A DNA stretch of 64,000 nt from a marine gamma proteobacterium HTCC2089 (GCA_905182905.1 CAJJDH010000002.1:56594-120593); one strand, 5' to 3'; counted from the first letter of the stretch, positions 26,609 to 36,550 are shown. Translations and numbers: made by a program. Notes: generated by a model from the sequence alone, not told the origin.

Positions 26609-27273
26609 TGCTGTTGACCCATCAAATGATGAGTATTCGTGAAGTAAAATTTCAACCTAAAGCGCGCCTGTAACTCGAGAGTTTTCTCGTCTGCGGCTAT
26701 ATCCATTTCTTCAATCACAGCAACCCAGCGCGATTGCCTTATTTGTTGTAAGAACTGTAGAAATTGCGCGTACTCTCCCTGCACTGTGAGATCGAACATA
26801 CGCGTAACAAACAAGACTGACCCAGACGAAGACTGCTCTTTGGAAACAGACCGGTGTCGATTAGACATTGCGACCTCTACAGGTCTAATACGTTTTACAA
26901 TAAGTTCTAACTCATCCGAAAGGGCGCCCAAAAATTCAAGAGTTTGCCCTGCGTGACGATCCGGCGGAACTTCAATCAACTGGTTGTGGTATGCGTCCAC
27001 TTCACGTGCGAGCTGCTCCGCACTTACCACATTTTCTTTTACCTCTTCAGCTAAATGTTGCGCGTCTCTTTGCAGCTCAGACACCGGTTTAAGTAAAAAG
27101 TCCTCAGCGAGGGTTTTGTGCAATAGCCCCATATAAGCCGAAAGAGACGCTATTAGTAAAGTGCAAAAAAGCACCAGTGCCCTCGTTTGAGTAGACCAAT
27201 ACGCAACCCGATCTAAATATTCGCTTATCCAGCCATGAAGCCTCACAGGGACTACTCCCTTACCGAGCATCAC
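26605..27273 (-). CDS. pilO: type IV pilus inner-membrane protein PilO
   Basis: 222 residues. One transmembrane helix near 29-49 ('TRALVLFCTLLIASLSAYMG'), a periplasmic coiled coil ('LQRDAQHLAEEVKENVVSAE'), then a ferredoxin-like domain. Partners with PilN. Two start codons are possible: GTG at 27273 or ATG at 27270, both overlapping the pilN stop. A Ser-rich insert near residue 140 is not typical. Confidence 0.88.
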   Translation of the reverse strand: MMLGKGVVPVRLHGWISEYLDRVAYWSTQTRALVLFCTLLIASLSAYMGLLHKTLAEDFLLKPVSELQRDAQHLAEEVKENVVSAEQLAREVDAYHNQLIEVPPDRHAGQTLEFLGALSDELELIVKRIRPVEVAMSNRHRSVSKEQSSSGSVLFVTRMFDLTVQGEYAQFLQFLQQIRQSRWVAVIEEMDIAADEKTLELQARFRLKFYFTNTHHLMGQQQ

Positions 27274-27893
27274 GAAGGCTTACCTAACAAATTGTTATTG
27301 CCGGAGGGTTGAGTACCATGGAGTTGAAATTTTACTGATTTAGAACCTGATGGGAATTGGGGCAGGCCAGGCGGAGTGCCTGTTTTAAATATCTGCGTAG
27401 AATCTAACCTACTCTCTTTAGAATCTAGTAATTGCATTGCAAACTTTAAATCAGATGCAGAAATGCTCTTGATCAGCCTCGCTACAACCTGATTAGATTC
27501 GGCCATACCTAAAACCGTCAATCCATTGCTGTCCAAATCTATACTTAAATAGCGGGCCCGCGCAGGCATAGTGTTCGCGAGCATAAATAGAACTGCGTAA
27601 CCGTTATCACGTGCACTCAAAAGATGGCGCAACTCACTAGCGCCCTTTAGCACCTCAGCGTTCGAAACGAGCTGAATTGAAAGTTCTCTTAATGCGTTTC
27701 TATGATCTAAGATCTCCCCTTCAAGCAGCATCCGCTGGCTGTTTTGATGGGCTAAGTATTCGCGCAGATACAGTGCTATCACCGCACAGGTTGTCCAACT
27801 GAGCAAACACACAACTACCAACGAGAGGGCAAAAAACTTTGCGCTACGAAGGCGCTGGTAAGCACGCCATGGCGCTAGATTTATTTCAAACAC
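27270..27893 (-). CDS. pilN: type IV pilus inner-membrane protein PilN
   Basis: 207 residues. The cytoplasmic N-terminal motif 'FEINLAPWRAYQRLR' corresponds to the conserved INLLPWR segment of PilN that binds the PilM groove. One membrane helix follows at about 20-45, then a coiled coil and ferredoxin-like fold. GTG start overlaps the pilM stop by 8 bp. Confidence 0.9.
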   Translation of the reverse strand: MFEINLAPWRAYQRLRSAKFFALSLVVVCLLSWTTCAVIALYLREYLAHQNSQRMLLEGEILDHRNALRELSIQLVSNAEVLKGASELRHLLSARDNGYAVLFMLANTMPARARYLSIDLDSNGLTVLGMAESNQVVARLIKSISASDLKFAMQLLDSKESRLDSTQIFKTGTPPGLPQFPSGSKSVKFQLHGTQPSGNNNLLGKPS

Positions 27894-29097
27894 TACTTGT
27901 TATCGGTGCATCTAAATTAGCGCCAGCAATCGCCGCCCTTAACTCTGCGCCATCTACCAAGCCGGCGGCTAGACCCAGAGCACTCATCCAGTCGATCTGA
28001 AAAACGCTACTAGGCCACTGTTTTGCAACACTACTTGGAAAGACAAATAGTTGGGACAACCGCACAGAATCGAAAAGCCGCACAGGCAGGCCAAAATATA
28101 CGGCCATTTCTTCTATCGGCTTTAGTAAATGATGACCATCACCAGAAACAACAATATCTACTATGGCCACATCAGAGTGGTCGATACAGAAAGCCAAGTA
28201 ATCTCGCAGGGTGTCTTTAGACAATTCCGACTGGCATAAACCCCCTGCCTGGCCGGTCACCACCATTACCGCTGCAAAATTATTTTCTAAGCTGATCCAG
28301 ATCCAAGACGCAGCGGCCAAATGCCGATGCAAAATAGGGTCCACCAAGCCAATTACCCTTAAGACGGCGCAACTACTCGGCTCCATACGGGCCAATTTAG
28401 GGTGCACACCACCCATCATTTGTTCGCGCAAACGGATATCACTGCGCCGACATATCACCATTACCAACTGACTTTCTGGCAGGTCATCGCGGTCTGATCT
28501 AGGATCATCCACCAAATATATTAAAAAGGCCTGATTAGCCGGCACCGGAAGCTGGATATTATGCTCGCGAAGAAGCTGCTGGGTTAACTCCAACGCGGGC
28601 ACATCTTTTAACACCAAGGTCTGGTGGTTATTGGGGAGGGGATCAAATTTATCTAGCCAATCGATGCCAAAATAGTCTCCAACACGCCCTAGGGGGAGTT
28701 GGAAAACTAAATTTGGCGCTATAGATAATGACACCTTTGCAACAGAGCAACCGGAGGCTTGCGCCCGCCGAACTAGACTTACAACCGCACTAGCCAATGG
28801 CTCAAGCTGGAATATCACACCGTCTTCCACCGCCCCTTTCTCAATTGGGATTTGCGCTATCGTTTCAATATGCCAACGTCTCCATGCCGACACTTTAAGT
28901 TCAGGTTGAGGTTGAGGCAGCAATATCAGCGGATGAAGATAAAGGTCGTAAAAGTGTAACCAAAACGGTTTATTCCACCGCCAAGCTAACTCAACAAGCT
29001 TCAGACCTTGATCAGTTATTTCAATACCTACTCGGGTGCGATGACTCCACCAGCGGAGCGAGAAGTTACGTGTACGTACAGTAAAATAGTCCTTCAT
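27886..29097 (-). CDS. pilM: type IV pilus assembly ATPase-like protein PilM, divergent
   Basis: About 403 residues; PilM is usually about 354. First gene of the pilMNOPQ operon. The actin-like N-terminal motif GIDIgss.vKlvEL is recognisable only as 'VGIEITDQGLKLVEL', and phosphate-binding loops are weak. Identification leans on operon position and on the C-terminal 'SALGLAAGLVDG', which matches PilM's final segment. Start placed at ATG 29097; a TTG two codons earlier is possible. It anchors PilN on the cytoplasmic side. Confidence 0.78.
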   Translation of the reverse strand: MKDYFTVRTRNFSLRWWSHRTRVGIEITDQGLKLVELAWRWNKPFWLHFYDLYLHPLILLPQPQPELKVSAWRRWHIETIAQIPIEKGAVEDGVIFQLEPLASAVVSLVRRAQASGCSVAKVSLSIAPNLVFQLPLGRVGDYFGIDWLDKFDPLPNNHQTLVLKDVPALELTQQLLREHNIQLPVPANQAFLIYLVDDPRSDRDDLPESQLVMVICRRSDIRLREQMMGGVHPKLARMEPSSCAVLRVIGLVDPILHRHLAAASWIWISLENNFAAVMVVTGQAGGLCQSELSKDTLRDYLAFCIDHSDVAIVDIVVSGDGHHLLKPIEEMAVYFGLPVRLFDSVRLSQLFVFPSSVAKQWPSSVFQIDWMSALGLAAGLVDGAELRAAIAGANLDAPITSSV

Positions 29098-29103
29098 AGC
29101 CAA

Positions 29104-29465
29104 ATCTCAATACCTCGCTAGTTGGCCGCTTTTTAGAGGTTCTGTTAAATGTTTTTTTAGATGTTTTGTTAAATGTTTTGTTAAAGATACTGAAAATTGA
29201 TCTTGCCCCGGCCAATTGCCTACTGGTCATTCCTGAACCATTAGTTTGATCTTTCAAATCAATAAGACATATCGAGAACACGGCAAACTGCGTAGGCAAT
29301 ATCCAAGCTGGACTAGCGTTTTTGCGGACACGGACGTGTTAGTTATCTGTGGATTGTGACTTTTGAAGGTTTGGCACGTGAGAAAGAATAGTCCGCTACG
29401 GTTGCTACCAGCCTAGGGTTGGTTATGATTGAACCGCACTGCGAAATACCTTATCGAATATCATC
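29104..29465. promoter_or_regulatory. divergent promoter region of pilM operon and mrcA
   Basis: 362 bp between the two divergent starts with no gene I can support. The pilM-proximal half is A/T rich and contains the 12-bp repeats; the frame running through them (FNKT-like translated repeats) is a by-product. No clear sigma-54 site, although pil genes can use one. The mrcA promoter must lie in the distal part. Confidence 0.45.
29140..29187. repeat. 12-bp tandem repeat in the pilM upstream region
   Basis: Four units of 12 bp with consensus TTTTGTTAAATG: 29140-29151, 29152-29163, 29164-29175 and 29176-29187. Units 3 and 4 differ at two positions, unit 2 is the most diverged. The array starts about 40 bp upstream of the pilM start, inside the divergent pilM/mrcA promoter region. 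Confidence 0.8.
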
Positions 29466-32120
29466 ATGGCAAGCTCCCCTCGGCCCAGCCGAAGATACAG
29501 AATTTTCTTCTACCTAATCAATCTGGGGGTCAGCTCATTGTGTGCCGTGGCCATAGGTTTAGCAGGCATCTACATTTATTTGGACCCACAAATACCAAAG
29601 GCTGAAACCTTTCGAAATGTGGAATTTCAAACCCCTCTGAGAATTTACGCCAATGGCGGCGAATTGATCGGCGAGTTTGGCGAGCGCCGCCTCATACCGA
29701 TATATATCGAAGATGTGCCTCAGCAGTTTATCAACGCCATTTTAGACACCGAAGATAAACGCTTTTATGAACACAACGGCATAGACTACATCTCTCTTAC
29801 CAACGATATTTTCCAGCTAATTGGTGGGTTGATCGCGCCAGACGGGTCTAAGGCAGGCGGGGCAAGCACTATAACCATGCAGCTTGCGCGTAATGTGTCG
29901 TTTACCCTTGAGCGCAAGTTTCTGAGAAAATTCAAAGAAATGCTCTTAGCCCTAAAAATTGAACAGGAGTTAAGCAAAGACGAAATTTTGGAGCTGTATA
30001 TAAATATTGTGCCCTTTGGCAAAAGAGCCTACGGCGCTGAAGCTGCGGCACTAACCTACTACGGTCAATCACTAAAAGACCTTAAGTTGGAGCAGCTGGC
30101 AATGCTGGCTGGTATTCCGCAAAGACCAGAAGCGGGCAACCCTATTAATGGCCCCACTTGGGCGTTACGCAGGCGCAATCAGGTGTTGGGCCGCATGCTG
30201 GCACAAAATTCTATAACCAAAGCGCAATACAACGAGGCGGTGGCAACACCCATCAGCGCGCAAGTTTACGCCCGCACCTTAGACTTACCCAGCCCCTACG
30301 CCGCTGAATGGGCACGTCAGCAAGTAACGGGGAAATTCCAAGATCTATATACAGGTGGATACGAAATCTACACCACTCTAGATGCAGGCATGCAAGCAGC
30401 TGGCGTTGCAGCCATGCGCAAAGGTCTAGAGAAATATGACAGAGGTCACGGCTATCGCGGGCCAGAGGCTGTGGCGGCAGAAGAAATAGTCGACTTAATC
30501 AATGCACAGTTTCCACCCGAACAACCACTACAAACCGAACCGGTTAACTTAGAAAACCAGCTCCTAGAAAATGCAACCCTCAACGGGCAGGCGCCAGCAT
30601 TGCCCCCTGCATTTAATGAAGCAATTTTGGCACCCCTAGAAGATCTGCGTGTTTTCGCCGACATGGTGCCAGCTATTGTGACCCAAGTAGAAGCCCAAGA
30701 AGCCATAGCTTATACGTTAGACGGACAGGCCCATTCTCTCACTCGCTTAAACTCTTTATGGGCGCGAGCTTATGTTGATGTGGATCGCCGCGGCCCACCC
30801 TTAACTTCAATGGCAGAGGTGTTAGCAGTTGGCGATATTATTCGGCTGCAACAACGACCAGCCGACACAACAAAAGAAGTGTCTTGGCAGTTGGCCCAAC
30901 TACCAAAAATTCAAGGCGCACTGGTTTCGTTAGACCCTGAAAACGGTGATGTTAAGGCAATGGTCGGCGGCTATGACTTTTATCGAAATCAATATAACTA
31001 CGCACTACAGTCTACTCGCCAACCAGGATCAGGCTTTAAACCCTTTTTATATTCAACAGCCATCTCCAACGGCATTACACCCGCTGACATTTTTCTCGAT
31101 GCCCCGTTGGTATTCGACGATAAAAACCTTGAGTCTCAGTATCGACCCGATAACGACAACAATCGTTACAATGGGCCCACACGTTTGCGCGAAGCCTTGT
31201 ATAGATCTATTAACCTAGTCTCCATGCGTGTACTACTGCGCATTGGCGCGGGCAAGGTACTCAGAAATGTAGAACGTTTTGGTTTTGACACCAGTAGCTT
31301 TCCCCGCAATACCCAGCTTGCTATCGGCGGCGGCACTATGACCGTTGCGCCACTAGACATGGCTAAAGCCTATGCTGTGCTTGCCAATGGAGGCTATTTG
31401 GTAGAGCCGCAGATTATTGACCGCATAGTGAATCAAAATGGCCAAGTGGTCTTTACCAATAAATCACCAAAAGTATGTCGCAACTGTATAGAAGAGGTTG
31501 AGGGCGCAACCAACACAGCAGCAACTAGACGCAACGCCGTCTCCACCAATCCAACTGACTGGTTAATGAACAATGGCTCACTGGAGGAACTTGTAAGCGC
31601 ACTCTCTGCTTCCACAGAAAAAGTAAAAAATGCTCCGAGAGTAGTAGATGAGCGCAACGCTTTCATAATGCAGTCGATGCTCAGAGATGTAGTAAAGAGA
31701 GGTACAGGCCGCAGGGCTTTAGTACTAAAACGTAATGATCTTGCTGGCAAAACCGGCACCACCAATGATGCAGCAGACACTTGGTTCAATGGTTTCAATA
31801 GCAGTTTAGTTGCCAGCGTTTGGGTTGGCTTTAGTGATCAGGAACCATTGGGGCGCAATGCTTATGGATCCAACATACCGCTACCCATTTGGATCGACTT
31901 TATGCGCGAAGCATTGGAAGGTGTTCCACAAACACTGCCAAGCCAGCCAGCGGGGATAGTCACCATCAAAGTAGATCCCAAGACCGGTGAGGCGGTTTCA
32001 CCATCCAACCCTAACGGCATCTCGGAAATATTCCTCACCGAGGCAGCGCCAACGGTCAAAGAATCTGCTGCCACCAGAGGCAATGAAGAAGAAACAATTC
32101 GGGCCGTTGATCTGTTCTGA
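29466..32120 (+). CDS. mrcA: penicillin-binding protein 1A (bifunctional transglycosylase/transpeptidase)
   Basis: 884 residues. Polymerises and crosslinks peptidoglycan at the inner membrane. Membrane anchor at 13-38, GT51 domain with catalytic E96 in 'TEDKRFYEHNGID', an OB-like insert, and transpeptidase with active Ser522 in 'QPGSGFKPF', SxN-type 'SINLVSM' and K762-T-G. The arrangement divergent from pilMNOPQ is the standard gammaproteobacterial one. Start ATG has a weak ribosome site. Confidence 0.96.
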   Translation: MASSPRPSRRYRIFFYLINLGVSSLCAVAIGLAGIYIYLDPQIPKAETFRNVEFQTPLRIYANGGELIGEFGERRLIPIYIEDVPQQFINAILDTEDKRFYEHNGIDYISLTNDIFQLIGGLIAPDGSKAGGASTITMQLARNVSFTLERKFLRKFKEMLLALKIEQELSKDEILELYINIVPFGKRAYGAEAAALTYYGQSLKDLKLEQLAMLAGIPQRPEAGNPINGPTWALRRRNQVLGRMLAQNSITKAQYNEAVATPISAQVYARTLDLPSPYAAEWARQQVTGKFQDLYTGGYEIYTTLDAGMQAAGVAAMRKGLEKYDRGHGYRGPEAVAAEEIVDLINAQFPPEQPLQTEPVNLENQLLENATLNGQAPALPPAFNEAILAPLEDLRVFADMVPAIVTQVEAQEAIAYTLDGQAHSLTRLNSLWARAYVDVDRRGPPLTSMAEVLAVGDIIRLQQRPADTTKEVSWQLAQLPKIQGALVSLDPENGDVKAMVGGYDFYRNQYNYALQSTRQPGSGFKPFLYSTAISNGITPADIFLDAPLVFDDKNLESQYRPDNDNNRYNGPTRLREALYRSINLVSMRVLLRIGAGKVLRNVERFGFDTSSFPRNTQLAIGGGTMTVAPLDMAKAYAVLANGGYLVEPQIIDRIVNQNGQVVFTNKSPKVCRNCIEEVEGATNTAATRRNAVSTNPTDWLMNNGSLEELVSALSASTEKVKNAPRVVDERNAFIMQSMLRDVVKRGTGRRALVLKRNDLAGKTGTTNDAADTWFNGFNSSLVASVWVGFSDQEPLGRNAYGSNIPLPIWIDFMREALEGVPQTLPSQPAGIVTIKVDPKTGEAVSPSNPNGISEIFLTEAAPTVKESAATRGNEEETIRAVDLF

Positions 32121-32137
32121 TTATTTTGCGGACAAGG

Positions 32138-33565
32138 TTATTGAATCACTTTAATCAAATCACCGGCTCTAGGTTCACCTCTAGGGTGATGACCATTGAT
32201 TACTCGCAAGGTTTCTTCACCATCTACCTTAATAGGCATCTTGGCAGCAAGCTTTGCATAAGTATCTCCGGGCCGAGCCTCCACTAATGCGATACTTTGT
32301 TTATTGATTAGACGCAGATCATCTGCGGTCATAGGCCGAAAAGAAGTCACCATGTCTCTGAAGTGCTTTTCGAAAACAGCTGGATCACCCTTATCCTTGA
32401 GCTCACCATTAAAAACGTAAACGCCATTTTCTTTGTAAATTACCGCAATTTTACGCAGCTTGGGAGTCTCGCCCGGCACCTTTATTGAGGCCAAATAACC
32501 ACCGTATGGACCCGCCTGAATTTCTTCGCCGTTCTCTAAATCGTCTCGACGGAGTGTTTCGGTTAGATATTGTTGCGGAGTTTGCGCCTCTAGCGGCAGA
32601 CTAGTGCGCTTAGCCGACATAGTGCCTTCACCATTAGGCTCGTTGCCAAAGACCTCAGCAGAAGTCGCAAGAACATTCCAGCCTTTGGGAAAAGCAATTT
32701 TTAGCCTTAACGTGCCGTGGTAGTAAACACCATCATGAACAATACCTATTGCTGAATCATCGCCAAAGCGCAGACCGGGCAACATGGCATAAAAATCTCG
32801 CTCAGGCTCTGGCAACTCAACCAACTGCAAATGCTGCGACTGTTCTACCAAATCATTCAGCCGCTTATTGTGGGCAGGGTGACTGCCCAACATACCGTGA
32901 TAAATAGTAGGCGCATTTTTCACCGTGCGCTGAAAATTGTCATGATCCTGCAATGACTGAATACTCGCCAATAAAGCCCGAGGGTCATATCCAGCTCGCA
33001 AAATAAGTTGGGTGCCTATTTCATCGGCCTCTAATTCATTTTTTCGCCCATACTCCGCTAAAGACGTTGCGGTAACTGTATTAGCTAAGCCAACCGTGGA
33101 AGAGGACCCAGTGGCAAACGCACCCAAAAAGCCGGCGATCTCACTCAAACGTCTGCGAGAAATAGAGTTTCTTATATGATTGCCAATGACGTGACCAATT
33201 TCGTGACCCAGCACTCCAGCCAATTCGTCTTCGCTATTAAAGAACGCCAAAATGCCCCGAGTGACAAAAATATAGGCGTCTTGTGTCGCCCAAGCGTTGA
33301 CGGTGGGCTGATCAACTACGACAAAGGTATAAGTTTTACCTGCATGAGGAGAAACGGCGAGTAGCCGTTCGCCTATTTCTGTGACGTAGTCTTGCCACTC
33401 TTCGTCAGGATAAATAACACCCTTTTCCAAAAATTCGTTGTACATCTTAGCGCCTACTCCAGCCTGTGCAGGAACCGGCACAGTAGCCAGCGCAACTAAC
33501 AAAACGGCTCCGAACCCAGCCAAGGTATTGCGAACAAATCTAGAGGCGAAAATATGATTGGTCAT
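32138..33565 (-). CDS. M48-family periplasmic metalloprotease with LysM-like C-terminus
   Basis: 475 residues. Signal peptide about 1-35 ('VPVPAQAGVG'), then an M48 peptidase domain with the zinc motif HEIGH at 121-125 and a third ligand in 'NELEADEIG'. The C-terminal segment ('VEARPGDTYAKLAAKMPI' to 'PRAGDLIKVIQ') resembles a LysM-type carbohydrate-binding end. Related to BepA/YfgC-type enzymes that police outer-membrane protein and LPS-transport assembly, but without visible TPR repeats. Convergent with mrcA, with 17 bp between the stops. Confidence 0.88.
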   Translation of the reverse strand: MTNHIFASRFVRNTLAGFGAVLLVALATVPVPAQAGVGAKMYNEFLEKGVIYPDEEWQDYVTEIGERLLAVSPHAGKTYTFVVVDQPTVNAWATQDAYIFVTRGILAFFNSEDELAGVLGHEIGHVIGNHIRNSISRRRLSEIAGFLGAFATGSSSTVGLANTVTATSLAEYGRKNELEADEIGTQLILRAGYDPRALLASIQSLQDHDNFQRTVKNAPTIYHGMLGSHPAHNKRLNDLVEQSQHLQLVELPEPERDFYAMLPGLRFGDDSAIGIVHDGVYYHGTLRLKIAFPKGWNVLATSAEVFGNEPNGEGTMSAKRTSLPLEAQTPQQYLTETLRRDDLENGEEIQAGPYGGYLASIKVPGETPKLRKIAVIYKENGVYVFNGELKDKGDPAVFEKHFRDMVTSFRPMTADDLRLINKQSIALVEARPGDTYAKLAAKMPIKVDGEETLRVINGHHPRGEPRAGDLIKVIQ

Positions 33566-33875
33566 TTAGCAGTGCTCAAAATTAGACAGCAATGTAGGAA
33601 AACTCAAAAACGCACAGAACGTAAGGATATACAGACTAATTTGGGAAATGGAAGCGGAAAGGTGCTAATTGCCCCTAGCGGAGACGAAAGGCGGGAGATC
33701 TATGACGATATGCAGAGTAATAGTGCAGAGCAAAAGAAGGGATTTAATTAACCACTTGTTCGACCCAATCTAAATTGCAATCTGGAGATTACTGAGACGA
33801 GACAGCCCCACCAGGACAGTGAGGCGCAGAAACAGCCGAGAAATCAGGGCCAACAATCGACCCCAAACAAATAGT
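33566..33875. other. gene-free region between the M48 protease and rpmE
   Basis: 310 bp. It contains the promoter of the protease gene (read leftward) and the 3' end of rpmE. A scatter of GGA motifs is present but no stem-loop array or T-run that would support a CsrB/RsmZ-type RNA. I see no gene. Confidence 0.4.
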
Positions 33876-34094
33876 CTAGCTACCGCTGCTGCTTCTCTTG
33901 GCGAAACGCTGGCGGAATTTCTCAACTCGACCACCAGAATCTAAGATCTTTTGCTTGCCGGTGTAGAAAGGGTGGCAATTTGAGCACACATCCAAGTGGA
34001 TGTTTTCACGTAGCGTAGTGCCAATTTCAAGCTCGGCGCCGCAACTACAGGTTGCCTTCACGATGTTGTACTCAGGATGTATTTCAGGCTTCAT
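33876..34094 (-). CDS. rpmE: 50S ribosomal protein L31 (zinc-binding form)
   Basis: 72 residues. The zinc-binding cysteines are present: C16, C18, C37 and C40 ('[13 protein letters not shown]', '[13 protein letters not shown]'). This is the C+ form used when zinc is plentiful. Divergent from priA across 157 bp, the usual arrangement. Confidence 0.97.
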   Translation of the reverse strand: MKPEIHPEYNIVKATCSCGAELEIGTTLRENIHLDVCSNCHPFYTGKQKILDSGGRVEKFRQRFAKRSSSGS

Positions 34095-34251
34095 AGCGAC
34101 TGACCGTCATCAAAAATTTGGGTCGCAGAGTTTAACAGATGTCTGCTCATTGGCAACTTTATGTGACCATTTATCAGCATCTATCTAAGGCAATTACGCA
34201 ATCTTTCCTCCCTGGGCTTCGCAGTTGCTCTAACTCTCCGTAGAATGCCCT

Positions 34252-36423
34252 ATGAATCAGGGAAATCGAATCATTCAGGTAGCAGTGCCGCGCCCACTAC
34301 ACGCGGTCTATGACTATAGTGTTCCTGAGAGTATGCCCATTCCAAACGTGGGCGCGCGCCTGAAAGTACCTTTTGGCCGCACTCAAACCATCGGCGTGTG
34401 CGTTAATGTGGAGGTCACTAGCCCACATAAAAGCCCCAAGCCAATTATTCAAATAATCGATGATGACGCCGCCATTAGTGGCGAGCTATTAGACCTAGCC
34501 AACTGGATGAGCACTTACTATCACCATCCTCTGGGGGAGGTTTTAGCCACCATTTTGCCCAACGCAGCGCGCAAAGGCCTGCCCTTCGTTTTAGAAGAAG
34601 AAGACTTTTGGCATCTAGCCCGACCTGAATACACCAACCCCCGTGCGCCTAAACAAACTGGCCTCGTGGAATATATGCACGAGCACTTAGTGGAATATCC
34701 AGTAATTTCGGGCAAGGCTTTGGTGGATGCTGGTTTTAGTCGAGCGATGCTTAACAAGCTGGCGGAGCTAGAAGTTATTAACCGAGTTTCCGCTGCTACG
34801 CGCCGAGAACTGGCGGCGAAAGCACCGGCTTTAGAGGCTAGTGCCGAGCAGCATGCGGCCATTGACGCTATTGAGGCCGCAGCTGGTCGCTTTGAGGTTT
34901 TGCTTTTAGAGGGTGTTACAGGCAGCGGCAAAACTGAGGTCTACCTTCAAAGTATGGCTCCGGTTTTGGCTTGCGGTGGTCAAGTTATGGTGCTTGTACC
35001 TGAGATCGCCCTCACCCCTCAAACCCTCGCCCGGTTCGAAAAACGCTTTGGCCAAGTAGGTATGTTGCACTCGGCTTTAACCGACAAACAACGGTTACAA
35101 ACTTGGCTTCGTTGCAGAGACGGCGAATTGAATATTTTAATCGGCACGCGCTCTGCTGTATTCACGCCCTTTAAGCAGTTAGATCTTATTATTGTTGATG
35201 AGGAACACGACAGCTCTTATAAGCAGCAAGAGGGACTGCGCTACTCTGCCAGAGATTTAACCGCGAAACGCGCCCACAGCTTGGGCATTCCGCTGGTCCT
35301 GGGTTCCGCTACGCCCTCGCTGGAGTCCATCTATAACGTCTCACGCAAGCGTTACACCTTGCTGAAATTACCCCACAGAGCTGGGGGTGCAAGTATGCCC
35401 ACTTACAATTTAATCGACTTACGCGGGCAAACATTACAAGACGGCTTCTCTCGAACATTAGTAGATGTAATTCGCCATCACCTCACAGCCGAAGGTCAGG
35501 TGCTGATTTATCTGAATCGTCGCGGCTTTGCGCCAACACTGCTTTGCCAGTCCTGTGGCTGGCAATGTCATTGTTCGGATTGTGACGCCAAACTCACCCT
35601 ACACCGCTCGCCTGCACAAATGATTTGCCATCACTGCATGCTGAAGTTTCAAATTCCAGAGCTCTGCGAGCATTGCGGTCAACCCAACCTCTTACCTGTG
35701 GGCCTAGGGACACAGCGCGCAGAAGACGCTGTGGAAGCACTCTTTCCCAATGTCCCCATTTATCGGGTAGACCGCGATACAACAAGAACCAACCGACAAC
35801 TGGGCGAGCAACTCGATAAAATAAATCAAGGTTCGCCTTGCATCATGGTGGGCACCCAAATGCTGGCGAAAGGCCATCATTTCCCGTCAGTTACCTTGGT
35901 CGTAGTGCTCAACGCGGACAGCGGCTTTTTAAGCCCGGATTTTCGCGCACCAGAGCGCACGGCTCAATTAGTCGTACAAGTTGCGGGAAGAGCCGGGAGA
36001 GCCGAACGCCCAGGAGAAGTCTGGATTCAAACTTACCAACCTGAGAACCCAGTGCTGACAAAATTAATAGAAGAAGGTTACGCAGGGTTTGCTCAAGAAG
36101 AGCTAAAAACACGTGAAGAAGCTGGACTGCCTCCCATTTTACCTATGGCCATGCTGCGAGCTGAAGCGGAAGATGGCCGCATTGCTTTAGACTTTTTGCA
36201 GACCTGCAAAAATACCTTTAACAGTATGGGTCGCAATCAGGTGGAGGTTATGGGGCCAATACCCGCACCAATGGCTCGCATTGCAAACCGATTTCGCTAT
36301 CAGCTCATGCTCATTGCCCCCACGCGCAGCCAGCTCCACCAGTTGCTCCACGGCTTAGGTAGACCCAAAGTTCCGACACAACTCAGGTGGTCTATCGACG
36401 TAGATCCCTACGACGCGCTATAA
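34252..36423 (+). CDS. priA: primosomal protein N' (replication restart helicase)
   Basis: 723 residues. Restarts stalled forks by loading DnaB. N-terminal DNA-binding domain to about 200, Walker A 'GVTGSGKTEVYL', DEEH box 'IVDEEHDSSYK', then a zinc domain with eight cysteines in three CxxC pairs and surrounds ('CQSCGWQCHCSDC', 'CHHC', 'CEHCG'), and helicase C-terminal lobe ('GTQMLAKGHHFP', 'VAGRAGRAERPG'). Standard length. argS, which follows priA in Pseudomonas, is absent. Confidence 0.97.
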   Translation: MNQGNRIIQVAVPRPLHAVYDYSVPESMPIPNVGARLKVPFGRTQTIGVCVNVEVTSPHKSPKPIIQIIDDDAAISGELLDLANWMSTYYHHPLGEVLATILPNAARKGLPFVLEEEDFWHLARPEYTNPRAPKQTGLVEYMHEHLVEYPVISGKALVDAGFSRAMLNKLAELEVINRVSAATRRELAAKAPALEASAEQHAAIDAIEAAAGRFEVLLLEGVTGSGKTEVYLQSMAPVLACGGQVMVLVPEIALTPQTLARFEKRFGQVGMLHSALTDKQRLQTWLRCRDGELNILIGTRSAVFTPFKQLDLIIVDEEHDSSYKQQEGLRYSARDLTAKRAHSLGIPLVLGSATPSLESIYNVSRKRYTLLKLPHRAGGASMPTYNLIDLRGQTLQDGFSRTLVDVIRHHLTAEGQVLIYLNRRGFAPTLLCQSCGWQCHCSDCDAKLTLHRSPAQMICHHCMLKFQIPELCEHCGQPNLLPVGLGTQRAEDAVEALFPNVPIYRVDRDTTRTNRQLGEQLDKINQGSPCIMVGTQMLAKGHHFPSVTLVVVLNADSGFLSPDFRAPERTAQLVVQVAGRAGRAERPGEVWIQTYQPENPVLTKLIEEGYAGFAQEELKTREEAGLPPILPMAMLRAEAEDGRIALDFLQTCKNTFNSMGRNQVEVMGPIPAPMARIANRFRYQLMLIAPTRSQLHQLLHGLGRPKVPTQLRWSIDVDPYDAL

Positions 36424-36550
36424 GTTTTTTATTGCGACAACGTAGTGAAAAAACATAGCTTGCGTTGGCTTTTTTCGCTCATCCCAGTTCGCCTCAACGC
36501 TGCGCGGCCTGTATCATTCCTGCCAACATCAAATCACCTTACCAAGGCCG

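Noticed and set aside
29066..29299. 77-codon minus-strand frame with FNKT-like peptide repeats upstream of pilM
   Set aside because: The peptide repeat merely reflects the 12-bp DNA repeat, and the frame overlaps the pilM start in another phase.
33566..33875. Possible CsrB/RsmZ-type RNA because of several GGA motifs
   Set aside because: The GGAs are not in hairpin loops and there is no terminator or upstream promoter with the expected layout.
34521..34931. 136-codon frame antisense to priA
   Set aside because: Ser/Ala-rich mirror of the priA coding phase.
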